In this document: positions 24,184 to 33,854 of the stretch, one piece after another
Layout: every line of letters starts with the position of its first letter
Numbering within the stretch: the first letter of the stretch is position 1
From: Nocardia grenadensis NBRC 108939
GTDB taxonomy: Bacteria; Actinomycetota; Actinomycetes; Mycobacteriales; Mycobacteriaceae
NCBI RefSeq assembly: GCF_001613445.1
Contig: NZ_BDCJ01000002.1
Coordinates: 186,001-250,000 of the forward strand
DNA: 64,000 nt
Reading direction: 5' to 3'
Made by a program: the position numbers and the translations under genes
Notes under the pieces: model-generated
Databases searched by the model: none
What the model was told of the DNA's origin: nothing
What the model saw: the letters and a program-made list of their open reading frames with translations, nothing else

Positions 24184-25851
24184 CTAGGCCAGGTAGCGGT
24201 GCACGAGCATGACGGCCATGGCCCCCTCGCCGACGGCCGAGGCCACCCGCTTGGCGGATTCGGCGTGGACGTCCCCGGCCACGAAGACCCCCGGCACGCT
24301 GGTTTCCAGATGATGCGGCGGCCGCGGAAGCTCCCAGCCCTTCGGCCGGTCACCGTCGATCAGCAGATCCGGGCCGGCCAGGACATAACCCGCGGCGTCC
24401 CGGTGCACCACGCCGTCGAGCCAGTCGGTCTGCGGGGCGGCGCCGATGAACAGGAACAGCCGTTCGGCAGGTGCCCTCTCCTCGGCGCCGGACCGGTTGT
24501 CGCGCAGAACCAGCGTGTCCAGGTGGTCCGCGCCGTCCACCGCGACCACCTCGGTCTCGGTGTGCACCCGGATATTCGGCACCTGGGCGATCTGCTGGAT
24601 CAGATAGTGCGACATGGATTTCTCCAGCGCGTCACCGCGCACCACCAGGTGCACGGTGCGCGCGTTGCGGGACAGGAACATCGCCGCCTGCCCGGCCGAA
24701 TTCGCGCCGCCGACGATGTAGACGTCGTGACCGGCGCATTCGGCCGCCTCGGTCATGGCCGATCCATAGTAGACCCCGCGTCCGGTGTACTCGTCGACAC
24801 CGGTCGCGGGATGGCGCCGATAATCCACGCCGGTCGCGATGATGACCGTATGGGCTGACAGGGCGCCGCCGTCGGCGAACCGCACGGTCCGGGCCGAGCC
24901 GTTCACCTCCAGTCCGACGACCTCGCGGGTGGTGACCACCTCGGCGCCGAACTTGGCCGCCTGGCGGCGCGCCCGGTCGGCCAGCTGTGCCCCGGACAAC
25001 CCGTCCGGGAAGCCCAGGTAGTTCTCGATCCGCGAACTCTGGCCCGCCTGGCCGCCGGTGGCCGTGCGTTCGACCAGTACCGTGCGCAGCCCCTCGGAGG
25101 CGCCGTACACCGCGGCGCCGAGTCCGGCCGGCCCGCCGCCGACGACGATGAGGTCGTAGAAGTCGCCGGCCGGTTCGGTGCTCAGCCCCACACTCGCGGC
25201 CAGCTCCCCGTCGCTGGGCTGGACCAGCGCCTGCCCGCCCTCGGTGATCACCACCGGACAGCGCCGCGGGTCGGCGCCGGCGGCCTCGAGTAGACGCGCG
25301 CCTTCCGGCTCTTCGGCCAGGAACCAGCGGTAGGGCAGCTGGTTGCGGGCCAGGAACTCCCTGACCTGCGACGATCTGGGTGACCATCGGTTACCGATGA
25401 CCTTGGTTCCGTGCACCGGACGGTGCTCGCTGCTGCGCCAGGCATCCAGCAGGCTGTCCAACACCGGGTACAGCTTCTCCTCCGGTGGATCCCATGGTTT
25501 GAGCAGGTAGTGATCCAGATCGACGACATTGATCGCATCGATGGCGGCATTGGTATCGGCGTAGGCGGTGAGCAGCACCCGGCGGGCGTAGGGGTCGAGG
25601 TCCATCGCCTGTTCGAGGAACTCGATACCGTCCATACCCGGCATCCGATAGTCGGCGATGAGTATCGCGACCGGCTGGCCGCGCAGTTTCATCTCGCGCA
25701 GCACCTCGAGCGCCTGCGGACCGGACTCGGCGCGCAGGATCCGGTACTCGGCGCCGTACCGGCGCCGCAGATCACGGACGACGGCCCGGGACACCCCGGG
25801 GTCGTCATCGACGCTGAGAATGGCGGGCCTACTGGTCGCGGGAGCGCTCAC
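24184..25851 (-). CDS. Response-regulator receiver fused to glutaredoxin-like and thioredoxin-reductase-like domains
   Basis: A 555-residue fusion. Residues 9-130 are a receiver: acidic pocket Asp15-17, phosphoacceptor Asp67 (IADYRMPG), Thr95 and Lys118 (LLKPWD). Residues about 145-235 form a glutaredoxin-like fold, but its usual Cys pair reads W-S-P-R-S-S. From about 245 a class II thioredoxin-reductase fold follows: VVGGGPAGLGAAVYGAS, GGQAGQSSRIENYLGFP, the NAD site VGGANSAGQAAMF, and the terminal FAD motif GVFVAGDVHAESAKRVASA. The redox Cys-x-x-Cys of TrxB is replaced by Y-Y-G-S-A. I start at GTG 25851 rather than upstream ATG 25875. First gene of an operon with the histidine kinase. Confidence 0.9.
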   Translation of the reverse strand: MSAPATSRPAILSVDDDPGVSRAVVRDLRRRYGAEYRILRAESGPQALEVLREMKLRGQPVAILIADYRMPGMDGIEFLEQAMDLDPYARRVLLTAYADTNAAIDAINVVDLDHYLLKPWDPPEEKLYPVLDSLLDAWRSSEHRPVHGTKVIGNRWSPRSSQVREFLARNQLPYRWFLAEEPEGARLLEAAGADPRRCPVVITEGGQALVQPSDGELAASVGLSTEPAGDFYDLIVVGGGPAGLGAAVYGASEGLRTVLVERTATGGQAGQSSRIENYLGFPDGLSGAQLADRARRQAAKFGAEVVTTREVVGLEVNGSARTVRFADGGALSAHTVIIATGVDYRRHPATGVDEYTGRGVYYGSAMTEAAECAGHDVYIVGGANSAGQAAMFLSRNARTVHLVVRGDALEKSMSHYLIQQIAQVPNIRVHTETEVVAVDGADHLDTLVLRDNRSGAEERAPAERLFLFIGAAPQTDWLDGVVHRDAAGYVLAGPDLLIDGDRPKGWELPRPPHHLETSVPGVFVAGDVHAESAKRVASAVGEGAMAVMLVHRYLA

Positions 25852-26026
25852 CCGACGAGTATGCCGCGTACGCACGCGGCCGTCGTCGGCGCGCGGTCAA
25901 TGTTCGGTCAGGAACGGGCCGCGGGAGGTCAAGGTCACGTCAAGACCGCGTCCGGTGCCCGGGTGGGCGCGTAGTCCTGGACTCGACCCCGCATACGGAA
26001 CGGCGGGGACATTCCAGGAGCGCATC

Positions 26027-27370
26027 GTGACACTGCTCGAGACGATTCCGTCGCTGCAACCGGCGATCCCGCCCCGGCTGAGCCCGACGATCTGGCCGCG
26101 CGGGACCGCAGACGACGGCGAGGGGCGCGTCACCGTCGGCGGGGTGGCGCTCACCGAGGTCGCCGACCGGTTCGGGACGCCCGCCCATGTACTGGACGAG
26201 GCCGAGGTCCGGGCGTCCTGCCGGGCCTACCGCAAGACTTTCCCCGACGCCCGCGTCTACTACGCCGGCAAGGCGCTCATGATCCGGGCGGTGGTGGACT
26301 GGGTGAGCGACGAAGGACTGTCGATCGACGTCTGCTCCGGGGGAGAGCTGGCGGTGGCGCTGTCGGCCGGCGTGGATCCGCGGCGACTCATCCTGCACGG
26401 GACCGGGCGGTCCGGTGCAGAACTGGCGGACGCCGTAAATTGTGGGGTCGGCCGGATCGTGCTCGACTCGCTCACCGATATCGCGCTGCTGGCCGGCTCG
26501 GCGCAGCGCCCACAACCGGTGCTGCTGCGGCTCTCACCCGGTATCGATGTGTCCGGGCATCCGGCCGTGCGGACCGGTGTCCTCGATCAGAAGTTCGGCT
26601 TCCCGCTCGGCAGTGATACGGCGGCCGAAGCGGTCCGGCGGGTCTTGGCGCGGCCCGACCTGGAACTGGTCGGGCTGCACTGTCACCTGGGATCGCAGAT
26701 CCACGACCCGGATCACTACGGGGAAGCCATCCGGCGGTTGGTGGGGGAGATGGCCTGGATCCGGCGCGAGCACCGGCAGCTGCTCACCGAACTGGATCTC
26801 GGCGGCGGCCATGCCGTGGCCTACCACCCGAGCGATGCCCAACTGAACCTGGCCGGACTCGCCGATATCGTCGACGATGCGCTCGACGCCGCCTGTGCCC
26901 GCCATCGTTTCCCGCGGCCGGCGATCGCGATGGAGCCGGGCCGGGCCATCGTCGCGCGGGCCGGGGTCACGGTGTACCGGGTGATGTCGGTCAAGCGGAT
27001 CGACGGCGGCACCACCTTCGTCACGGTCGACGGCGGGATGAACGACAATCTGCGGGTGGCACTGTACGGCGCGCGGTACGCGCCGGTGGTGGCCAACCGC
27101 CGCCCGCACGGCCCCTGGACGACGGCGACCGTGGTGGGCCGGTACTGCGAGGCCGGGGACGTCCTGGCCCGCGACGTGCGATTACCGGCCGATCTGCACC
27201 CCGGTGATGTGCTCGCGGTGCCGTGTACGGGTGCCTACCACCACAGCCTGTCGACCTCCTACAACTGTGTCGGCCGTCCACCGGTCGTCGCCGTCCGGGA
27301 CGGCGGTGCGCGGGAACTGGTCCGCCGGGAGACCACGGCCGACCTGCTCGTCCGGGACGTCGGCCGGTGA
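26027..27370 (+). CDS. lysA: Diaminopimelate decarboxylase-type PLP enzyme
   Basis: A 447-residue fold-type III decarboxylase that converts meso-diaminopimelate to lysine. The PLP lysine is Lys82 in YYAGKAL. GLHCHLGSQIHD, DLGGGHAVAY, AMEPGRAIV, YCEAGDVLARD and TGAYHHSLSTSYN are family motifs for the phosphate, substrate and dimer sites. AGGAG at 26016-26020 precedes GTG 26027 by 6 nt, so longer upstream starts are rejected. It lies alone, without other lysine or arginine genes. It may be a second copy or act on a related diamino acid, which the sequence alone cannot exclude. Confidence 0.88.
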   Translation: MTLLETIPSLQPAIPPRLSPTIWPRGTADDGEGRVTVGGVALTEVADRFGTPAHVLDEAEVRASCRAYRKTFPDARVYYAGKALMIRAVVDWVSDEGLSIDVCSGGELAVALSAGVDPRRLILHGTGRSGAELADAVNCGVGRIVLDSLTDIALLAGSAQRPQPVLLRLSPGIDVSGHPAVRTGVLDQKFGFPLGSDTAAEAVRRVLARPDLELVGLHCHLGSQIHDPDHYGEAIRRLVGEMAWIRREHRQLLTELDLGGGHAVAYHPSDAQLNLAGLADIVDDALDAACARHRFPRPAIAMEPGRAIVARAGVTVYRVMSVKRIDGGTTFVTVDGGMNDNLRVALYGARYAPVVANRRPHGPWTTATVVGRYCEAGDVLARDVRLPADLHPGDVLAVPCTGAYHHSLSTSYNCVGRPPVVAVRDGGARELVRRETTADLLVRDVGR

Positions 27371-27502
27371 GATGATTTCCGGGGCGCGGGTCCGCCCGGT
27401 ATCGCGATCCGGGGAGATGTGGGTGCGATACGAGCGAACCGGGCGATAGCCCGATTCTCGCGGGACCGACCCGGAGATTCATCCGGCCGCCGCGGCGCGC
27501 CT

Positions 27503-27527
27503 GTTTGACCTGTGATCGCTCGGGTAT
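27503..27527 (+). promoter_or_regulatory. SigF/SigB-type stress promoter
   Basis: GTTT at 27503-27506 and GGGTAT at 27522-27527 are separated by 15 nt, matching the GTTT-N15-17-GGGTA form of mycobacterial/actinobacterial stress sigma factors. It lies about 200 bp upstream of the PRC-barrel/DUF2382 gene, in a 364-bp gap holding no other gene. Confidence 0.65.
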
Positions 27528-27734
27528 TTGCCGAGATGTAGCCAATCGGGTTCGTGAATGCGAAGTACCGCCGGCTACAGGTAGGTGCGGCGCCGTCCCG
27601 GGCCACAGCACCGGGAGCGACGCGCACACCGAGCGGCAACGTCGTACCCGGCCACGAGCCGGGCCGGACTCCGGTCGCGACCGCGCAACTCGGTTCACCG
27701 GCCACGTATCGGACGAGAATCGAGGAAGAAAGCC

Positions 27735-28550
27735 ATGGCTCAACATGTGGAAGATCTGATCGGCGACGCAGTCTACGACCTCGGCGGCACCAAGATCGGA
27801 AAGGTCAAGCGGGTCTACGTCGACAATGCCTCTGGCGCACCGACGTGGGCATCGGTCAGTACCGGCCTGTTCAGTGAAGACTCTCTCGTACCGCTCGCCG
27901 GTGCCCAGTTGCGGCAGGACCCCGCCGAACTCCAGGTGCGGGTGCACAAGGAAGCGGTGAAATCCGCGCCGCATCTGGCACACGACGGCCTGATCACACG
28001 GGATTCCGAGAACGACCTGTTCGTCCACTACGGCGTCGATCCCAACCGGTCCGGCTGGGAGGATTACGGGCGGCACGCCGATTCACCCGCCCGTGACGAG
28101 GTCCGGGCCACGGGCGATCCGGGGACCACCGGCCGGAGCGCTCCCGGCGCGACCACCCCGGAGAGGGGCGACACCCGGCGACCGGACTTCCTCGTCCGCT
28201 CGGAGGAGCGCCTGAACATCGGCACCCGGCAGGAGGTGTCGGGGCACGCCCGGCTGCGCAAGTACGTGGTGAGCGAGGAGCAGACGATCACCGTGCCGAC
28301 CAGCCACGAGGAAATACGCATCGAGCGCGAACCGATCACCGACGTCTCGGCGCTGCCTGCCGACTTCGGTGATCAGGAGCAGGAGGTCACCCTGCACGCG
28401 GACCGGGTGACCGTGGACAAGGAGATGGTCCCGGTCGAACGGATACGGCTGGTCATCGATCAGGTCGAGGACGAGCAGACGATCACCGAAACGGTCCGCA
28501 AGGAGCGGATCGAGATCGAAGGGCTCGACCGCGACGACAAGCTCCGCTGA
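27735..28550 (+). CDS. PRC-barrel plus DUF2382 stress-type protein
   Basis: A 271-residue soluble protein. Residues about 5-85 are a PRC-barrel (EDLIGDAVYDLGGTKIGKVK, then APTWASVSTGLF). A flexible, proline/glycine-rich linker follows to about 155, and DUF2382 fills the C-terminus, with LRKYVVSEEQTITVPTSHEE, RIEREPIT and VRKERIEIEG. This combination is frequent in actinobacteria and Deinococcus relatives and is associated with general stress, but its molecular role is unknown. GAGGAAG lies upstream of ATG 27735. The SigF-type promoter upstream supports stress induction. Confidence 0.9.
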   Translation: MAQHVEDLIGDAVYDLGGTKIGKVKRVYVDNASGAPTWASVSTGLFSEDSLVPLAGAQLRQDPAELQVRVHKEAVKSAPHLAHDGLITRDSENDLFVHYGVDPNRSGWEDYGRHADSPARDEVRATGDPGTTGRSAPGATTPERGDTRRPDFLVRSEERLNIGTRQEVSGHARLRKYVVSEEQTITVPTSHEEIRIEREPITDVSALPADFGDQEQEVTLHADRVTVDKEMVPVERIRLVIDQVEDEQTITETVRKERIEIEGLDRDDKLR

Positions 28551-28559
28551 CCGCGACCG

Positions 28560-28589
28560 CCGGTGGGTCCGGAAATCCCGGCCCACCGG
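28560..28589. terminator. Bidirectional hairpin terminator
   Basis: CCGGTGGG (28560-28567) pairs with CCCACCGG (28582-28589). After a one-base bulge, CCGG (28569-28572) pairs with CCGG (28578-28581) around an AAATC loop. It lies exactly between the convergent DUF2382 and DUF4240 genes. Confidence 0.75.
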
Positions 28590-28595
28590 TGCGCA

Positions 28596-29105
28596 CTACC
28601 CGGACCAGCCCACCCGGTTCCGGCCCGTTTCCCGCGAGATCCCGGACCCGGTCTCCGGGAAGCAGCCGAAACGCTCGCGGTGCAGGTGCGCGAAGAAATA
28701 GCAGAACGACTCGCATTCGGCATCGAGGACGGCGACCGAGGGATCGGCGAGAACCGCCCGGTGGAAATCCCGGCCCATTGCGACGATGAACCCGCGGCAG
28801 TACAGGAAACCGTCGTCGGAGCCGTCGGTGACCTCGTGGATATCGGCGCGGTCGATCTCGTGGAGCTTTCGTTCGGCGACCCGGTCCAGCGCGGTCAGTT
28901 CCGCACTCGACAGCTCTTCGCCGAGGGCGCGCAGCCGGGTCAGGAACGGCCGCAGATGCGGGTCGAGTGCGTAGGCCTCGTCGTCGGAGGCCCGGGCTGC
29001 CAGGCCTTTCCGTAGCGCGTCCGCTTCGGCGCCCACCTGCGCCCACGCCGTATCGACCAGGTCCCAGAACAGGGTTTCCTCGGCGGCTGTCTCGATCTCG
29101 TTCAC
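28596..29105 (-). CDS. DUF4240 family protein
   Basis: A 169-residue acidic helical protein beginning MNEIETAAEETLFWDLVDTA, the usual opening of DUF4240 proteins. LYCRGFIVAMGRDFHRAVLA and CESFCYFFAHLHRERFG continue the family pattern. DUF4240 has no established function and resembles the SUKH/immunity-like cytosolic proteins in size and composition only. I use GTG 29105 instead of TTG 29138. It is monocistronic, downstream of but separate from ctpI in the same orientation (93-bp gap). Confidence 0.75.
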   Translation of the reverse strand: MNEIETAAEETLFWDLVDTAWAQVGAEADALRKGLAARASDDEAYALDPHLRPFLTRLRALGEELSSAELTALDRVAERKLHEIDRADIHEVTDGSDDGFLYCRGFIVAMGRDFHRAVLADPSVAVLDAECESFCYFFAHLHRERFGCFPETGSGISRETGRNRVGWSG

Positions 29106-29198
29106 GTCGCGGGACGCTAGCAGGACGGTACGACGCAACCCGCCGGAATTCGGATCGGGTCGGCCCCACTCGAGATCCGGGCCCGGCGCCGCGACATC

Positions 29199-32100
29199 TC
29201 AGGCGTACTGCGGCGTCTCCGTTCGCGCCGTGGACTCCTCCTCGAGCTCGGGGGGCGCCGGAACGGTATCGGCCGGCCCGTCCTGTTCCACCCCGGGCAG
29301 CAGCCGCGGCAATACCGTCGCTCCCGCGGTGGCGGCCAGCGCCGAGGTGTTCGCGATCGTCCAACCGACCGGACCCAGTGGCGTGCAGCCGAAGTACGTC
29401 CCCAGACCCGGTGTCATCACGATGACCCCCAGCACCGCACCACTGGCGGCGGCGGTGAGCCATACCAGCGGGCTGCGGTAGCCCGCCACCAGGGTCTGCC
29501 CGAGCTGGGTGCCGATCAGTGCCACGAGTCCGATGGTGTCCGCGCGCCGCTGGGTACCGGTGTAGCGTCCGGCCATCCAGGCGACCGAGGCGCCGGTGGC
29601 CGTCGCGACCCCGCGAATCCCGATGGTGCGCAGCAGGTCGGCGCCGAGACTGGCCGGGGGGATCGCGGCCAGCTGCCCCGCGCGCTGTTCGACCCAGCGC
29701 GCATCGGTGTCGGGTTCGGGGGTCTCCTGATCGCCGGCCAGGGCGAGCGCGAGCGCGGGGAACATATCGGTCAGCAGGTTCACCAGCAGGAACTGACGGG
29801 TCCCCAGCGGGGCGCGGCCACCGACGGCGGTACCGAACAGTGTGAACGCGACTTCGCCCGCGTTACCGCCCACCAGGACGGCCACCGCATCGGCCACCCG
29901 CTGCCACATACTCCGGCCCTCGACCAGCGCATGCAGCAGCGCCCGCGGATCCGGTTCGGTGAGGACCAGGTCCGCGGCGTTGCGGGCGGCCGCCGAACCG
30001 TGCGCGGCGATACCGATCCCGATATCGGCGGTGCGGATCGCCGCGGCGTCGTTGCTGCCATCGCCGGTCATCCCCACGACATGTCCGGTCCGGCGCAGCG
30101 CGGCCACGATACGCACCTTCTGCTGGGGATCGACACGGGCGAACACGGTGCTGCGCTCGATGAGTTCGGTCTGCGCGGTGTCGTCGAGTTCGTCGAGATC
30201 GGCACCGGTGGTCACGGTGTCGACGGTGATACCCAGCCGGCGCGCGACGGCCGCAGCCGTCACCGGGTGGTCGCCGGTGATCATCCGGACCGCGACACCG
30301 TTGTCCTCGAGCGCGCGGACGAGATACGGAGTCTGCGGCCGGGGCGTATCGGCGATCCCGAGGAATCCCAGCAGGGTCAGCCCCTCGACCACGTCCTCGA
30401 CATCGTCGGGTGGACCGGACAGGTCGCGTCGGGCGACCACCAGCACGCGCAAACCCTGTTCCGCGAGATCGTGGACGGTGGCCTCGGCCCGCTCGCGCTC
30501 ACCGTCGGTGTACACCCGGTCCGTCTTAGCGGACGCGCCGCCGCGGACCCGGGTGCACAGGGGCAGGACGACCTCGGGCGCGCCCTTGACCACCAAGCGC
30601 AGTTTGTGGGTGGTCCGGCCCAATACCGCCGCGTACCCCCGGTTGGATTCGAACGGTATCTCGTCGATCGGGTCCCACCGGTGGTGCGCGTCCTCGCCCA
30701 GGATCTCGGCGGCGGCATCCAGTACGGCCCGGTCCGTGGCGTGCAGGACCGGCCCGTTATCCGGGTCGGGGCAGGCCCGTGCCGCGGCCCGTAGCAGCCG
30801 CCGGGCGGCCTCGCTGTCGCTGCCGGGCTCCCACTGCGCGTTCAGGTCGGCGAGCGCGGTGAGCCGTAACCGGCCCTCGGTGAGGGTGCCGGTCTTGTCG
30901 AAGCACAGGGTGTCCACCCGGCCCAGGGCCTCGACCGCGCGGTTGGCGCGGACCAGTACGCCATAGTGGGACAGCCGCCGTGCCGCGGCGAGCTGCGCCA
31001 CGGTGGCGACCAGGGGCAGCCCTTCGGGTACCGCGGCGACCGCGACACCGACACCGTCGGCGATCGCCGCCCGCAGGGTGCGGCCACGGAGACCGCCGAG
31101 CGCGGTCACGATCGCGCCGCCGGACAGGGTGAGCGGCAGGGCGCGGTCGGTGAGGGCCCGCAGCTGTGCCTGGACGCCCCCCTTCTCCGGCGGTACCGCG
31201 CCCGCGGTGGCGCGCCCCGCCTGGGTATCGGCGCCGACCGCGACGACCACGGCCACCGCGGACCCGCTCACCACCGTGGAGCCCTCGAAGACCAGACAGG
31301 CCCGGTCGCCGAGCGCCGCGCCCGGCGTGGCCTCGACCTGTTTGGCTACCGTCACCGATTCGCCGGTGAGGCCGGACTCGTCCATTTCCAGGTCCTCGGC
31401 GCGCAACAGCCGGGCGTCGGCGGGCACCACCTCACCGGCACGGATCGCGAACACATCGCCGACCACCAGACAATCGGCGGGAAGATCGGTGGTCGCCGGG
31501 TCCTCGGCGTCGATATCGGCGCGGCCGATCACCCGCCCGGACAGACGCTCGCCCTCGATGAGGTCGAACAACTCGTTCTCGGCGGCCTGGCGCTGGCGCG
31601 CGGAGATCATGGCGTTGACGGTGAGCACCGACGACAGCAGTACCGCGTCCGAGGGTGATCCGAGAATCGCGGTCGCCGCGGCACCGACACCCAGAATCGG
31701 TGTCAGCGGATCGGCCAGTTCCCGGCGCATATGGCCGAGAAAATCGGTCAGCGACGACAACCGGGCCGCCGTCGCGCCGCGATCCGCGGGTACGTCGGTG
31801 GCCCGTTCGGCCGCCGGTGCCGGCTCGGGCAGGCGGGCCAGCACCTCATCCGGTTCCAGGGCGTGCCAGGGCAGCTGGGGCGCGTGCTCCGCGGCGGGGT
31901 GGGGCCGGACCGCACGGGCGCCGGCCACTGCACCGTTGAACAGACCGGCGAAGTTCGCGGCGATCATGGGCGCGGAACGCGAGCGGGAGGCGGGCGAGGC
32001 CGCGAGCAGCAACCCGGTGAGGCTGCACGCCGACAGTGCCAGGGTGCGGCCGCGTTCACTGACCTGCCGGGCCGGCTCGACCACGGCGAGAGTGCGCTGT

Positions 32101-33854
32101 ACCTGCCCCAGGTCGCGGCACAGCAGATCGGCTGTCCAGGGCACGTGGATACCGCCCCCTTTACCGCCGATGATGCCGATCGCGACGTCGGCGTGGTCGA
32201 GTGCCTTGTGCGCGCGGGTGGCCAACACAGCGACCGCGTGCCCCTGCTTCTGGAGGCGGTGGACGTGCGAGCTGAGCGAACCATGCGCGTTCACGAATTC
32301 GTCGGCGAGGCTGCGGAGTTCACCGGCGTCCCGGTGGCCGGCGAGCACCACCCGCAGCCCGGCCCGCCGTGCTGTGCCGAGCACATCGTGCGCCCGCGGG
32401 TCGAGCTCCCGCCCGATCAGGACGCGGCCGAGGATCCGCTTTCCCTCACGTAGTTCGCGCCATACCGGGCGATTGGTGGCGCCGCGGTCGGGAGCCCCCG
32501 ACTCGGGCCGTACCAGCCGCACCGCCTTCTTGCCCCCCGGACCCCCTTCGTCGGTGCCGGCCCACAGCAGCCGCTGCGCGGTGCTCCAGACCCGCGCCTC
32601 CGGCCAGCCCTCACCGGTCGTCTCCACCTCGAGCACCACTCGTCCGGACGTGGCCAGCGCTTCGCCGTCGACGACCAGCGCAGTGAGCCTGTCGAGCCGC
32701 CGCCACGCCGCCGGATGCAGAGTGAGCACCCCGGCGCCGGCGAGCGCGGTGGACACCGTCGCGGCGAATACTTCCCGGCCGGCGCGGGCCGTTTTCGGTG
32801 CGCCCAGCATGAGAGCGTCCGGAACGTCACCGATACGACCCAGACCGGCCAGCGTGGCGGCTCCCGCCAGCGAGGCGGCCGCTGTTTCGTCGGCGACCTG
32901 TTCCACCGGGCCCCGGGGCATATCGGTGGGCCGGGTATGCGGCGGTAGCGGTTCGGTGACCCCGAAATGCTCGGCGTCGACGATATCGGTCTCCCACTGC
33001 TGCCACTGCCCGCGCCGGGCCAGTGCTTCGGTGAGGACGAACGCGCGCTGGACGGTATCGGCCAGCAGATTGGTGACCCCGCCGACTGTGCCCTCACCCA
33101 GTGCGACCCCTGCCGCGTTGGCGATGGCGAGCAGCAGGTCGGCACGGGTGCGGCCCAGCCGCTGTTCCAGATGTGTGCGCAGCCGGGGCTGAGCGTCGAT
33201 GAACGCCGCCACCGCGCGCACACTGTGCATCACCCCGCGCAGTGGCGGCACCGTACCCACGGCCGACACCGCGATGGCACACACGTCACCGGCCACTTCG
33301 ATGGCCGCGGCCAGGACCGGTTCCCGGTCGGCCGGGAATTCGGCGGCGCGACTCCAGTCGGTGTCGGCGACATCGGACTCCTCTTCGACCTCTTCCACCA
33401 CCGCCAGTAGCTTCTCCAGATCGGCGCCGCCGGACAGCGCGGTGACGATCCGGCCGGTGACCGCGTTGACCCGCCACCATTCCACGCCGCGTAGCCGACC
33501 GAGGCGCTTCTCGAGCGAGCGGGTCACCGCCGGCCCCTGACCGTTGTCCAGGCCGCGCACCTCGATGGTCGCGTGATCCTCGGTCACCTCGACCCGGCGC
33601 TGGGCGCGGCGGTCCCGTGGGTCGACGAGTGCCGCCAGATCGTCGCGCAGACTCGCCGCGTCGTCGGATTCGAGCGTCGAGAGACCGGATGCGACCGTCG
33701 TGACGACCTTCTCCGCCGCTCGCCACGGTGCCTCGACCGCACGGAAGCCGGTGTCGAGGGCGCGACCGGTTCCGGTGCGTACCACCGCGGCCACAGTAGA
33801 AACCGGATCGTTCAGCAAGCGAGGAGACAGCACGCTTCGCACAGAGGGACCCAT
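29199..33854 (-). CDS. ctpI: CtpI-like giant P-type cation-transporting ATPase
   Basis: A 1551-residue membrane ATPase, close in length and design to mycobacterial CtpI. The long N-terminal half (about 740 residues) contains an HMA-like segment (VEVTEDHATIEVRGL), helices and a degenerate haloacid-dehalogenase/ATPase-like stretch. The C-terminal half is a complete P-ATPase: dephosphorylation loop SGLTGESVT, PEGLP in the membrane, phosphorylation motif DKTGTLTEG, KGAPEV, and the hinge MTGDGSNDAAAIRTADIGIG. The PEGLP motif resembles calcium-type pumps more than CPx heavy-metal pumps, but the ion is unknown. Start ATG 33854; an upstream frame extension of about 65 codons is considered non-coding. 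Divergent from the SDR-DUF2867 gene across 286 bp. Confidence 0.93.
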   Translation of the reverse strand: MGPSVRSVLSPRLLNDPVSTVAAVVRTGTGRALDTGFRAVEAPWRAAEKVVTTVASGLSTLESDDAASLRDDLAALVDPRDRRAQRRVEVTEDHATIEVRGLDNGQGPAVTRSLEKRLGRLRGVEWWRVNAVTGRIVTALSGGADLEKLLAVVEEVEEESDVADTDWSRAAEFPADREPVLAAAIEVAGDVCAIAVSAVGTVPPLRGVMHSVRAVAAFIDAQPRLRTHLEQRLGRTRADLLLAIANAAGVALGEGTVGGVTNLLADTVQRAFVLTEALARRGQWQQWETDIVDAEHFGVTEPLPPHTRPTDMPRGPVEQVADETAAASLAGAATLAGLGRIGDVPDALMLGAPKTARAGREVFAATVSTALAGAGVLTLHPAAWRRLDRLTALVVDGEALATSGRVVLEVETTGEGWPEARVWSTAQRLLWAGTDEGGPGGKKAVRLVRPESGAPDRGATNRPVWRELREGKRILGRVLIGRELDPRAHDVLGTARRAGLRVVLAGHRDAGELRSLADEFVNAHGSLSSHVHRLQKQGHAVAVLATRAHKALDHADVAIGIIGGKGGGIHVPWTADLLCRDLGQVQRTLAVVEPARQVSERGRTLALSACSLTGLLLAASPASRSRSAPMIAANFAGLFNGAVAGARAVRPHPAAEHAPQLPWHALEPDEVLARLPEPAPAAERATDVPADRGATAARLSSLTDFLGHMRRELADPLTPILGVGAAATAILGSPSDAVLLSSVLTVNAMISARQRQAAENELFDLIEGERLSGRVIGRADIDAEDPATTDLPADCLVVGDVFAIRAGEVVPADARLLRAEDLEMDESGLTGESVTVAKQVEATPGAALGDRACLVFEGSTVVSGSAVAVVVAVGADTQAGRATAGAVPPEKGGVQAQLRALTDRALPLTLSGGAIVTALGGLRGRTLRAAIADGVGVAVAAVPEGLPLVATVAQLAAARRLSHYGVLVRANRAVEALGRVDTLCFDKTGTLTEGRLRLTALADLNAQWEPGSDSEAARRLLRAAARACPDPDNGPVLHATDRAVLDAAAEILGEDAHHRWDPIDEIPFESNRGYAAVLGRTTHKLRLVVKGAPEVVLPLCTRVRGGASAKTDRVYTDGERERAEATVHDLAEQGLRVLVVARRDLSGPPDDVEDVVEGLTLLGFLGIADTPRPQTPYLVRALEDNGVAVRMITGDHPVTAAAVARRLGITVDTVTTGADLDELDDTAQTELIERSTVFARVDPQQKVRIVAALRRTGHVVGMTGDGSNDAAAIRTADIGIGIAAHGSAAARNAADLVLTEPDPRALLHALVEGRSMWQRVADAVAVLVGGNAGEVAFTLFGTAVGGRAPLGTRQFLLVNLLTDMFPALALALAGDQETPEPDTDARWVEQRAGQLAAIPPASLGADLLRTIGIRGVATATGASVAWMAGRYTGTQRRADTIGLVALIGTQLGQTLVAGYRSPLVWLTAAASGAVLGVIVMTPGLGTYFGCTPLGPVGWTIANTSALAATAGATVLPRLLPGVEQDGPADTVPAPPELEEESTARTETPQYA

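Noticed and set aside
22828..24858. 676-codon open frame on the plus strand
   Set aside because: It is antisense to the histidine kinase and TrxR fusion, has His/Arg/Gly-rich composition without motifs, and arises from GC-biased third positions.
31003..33192. 729-codon plus-strand frame
   Set aside because: Antisense to ctpI, which has complete P-ATPase motifs; the translated product is Ser/Arg/Ala-rich nonsense.
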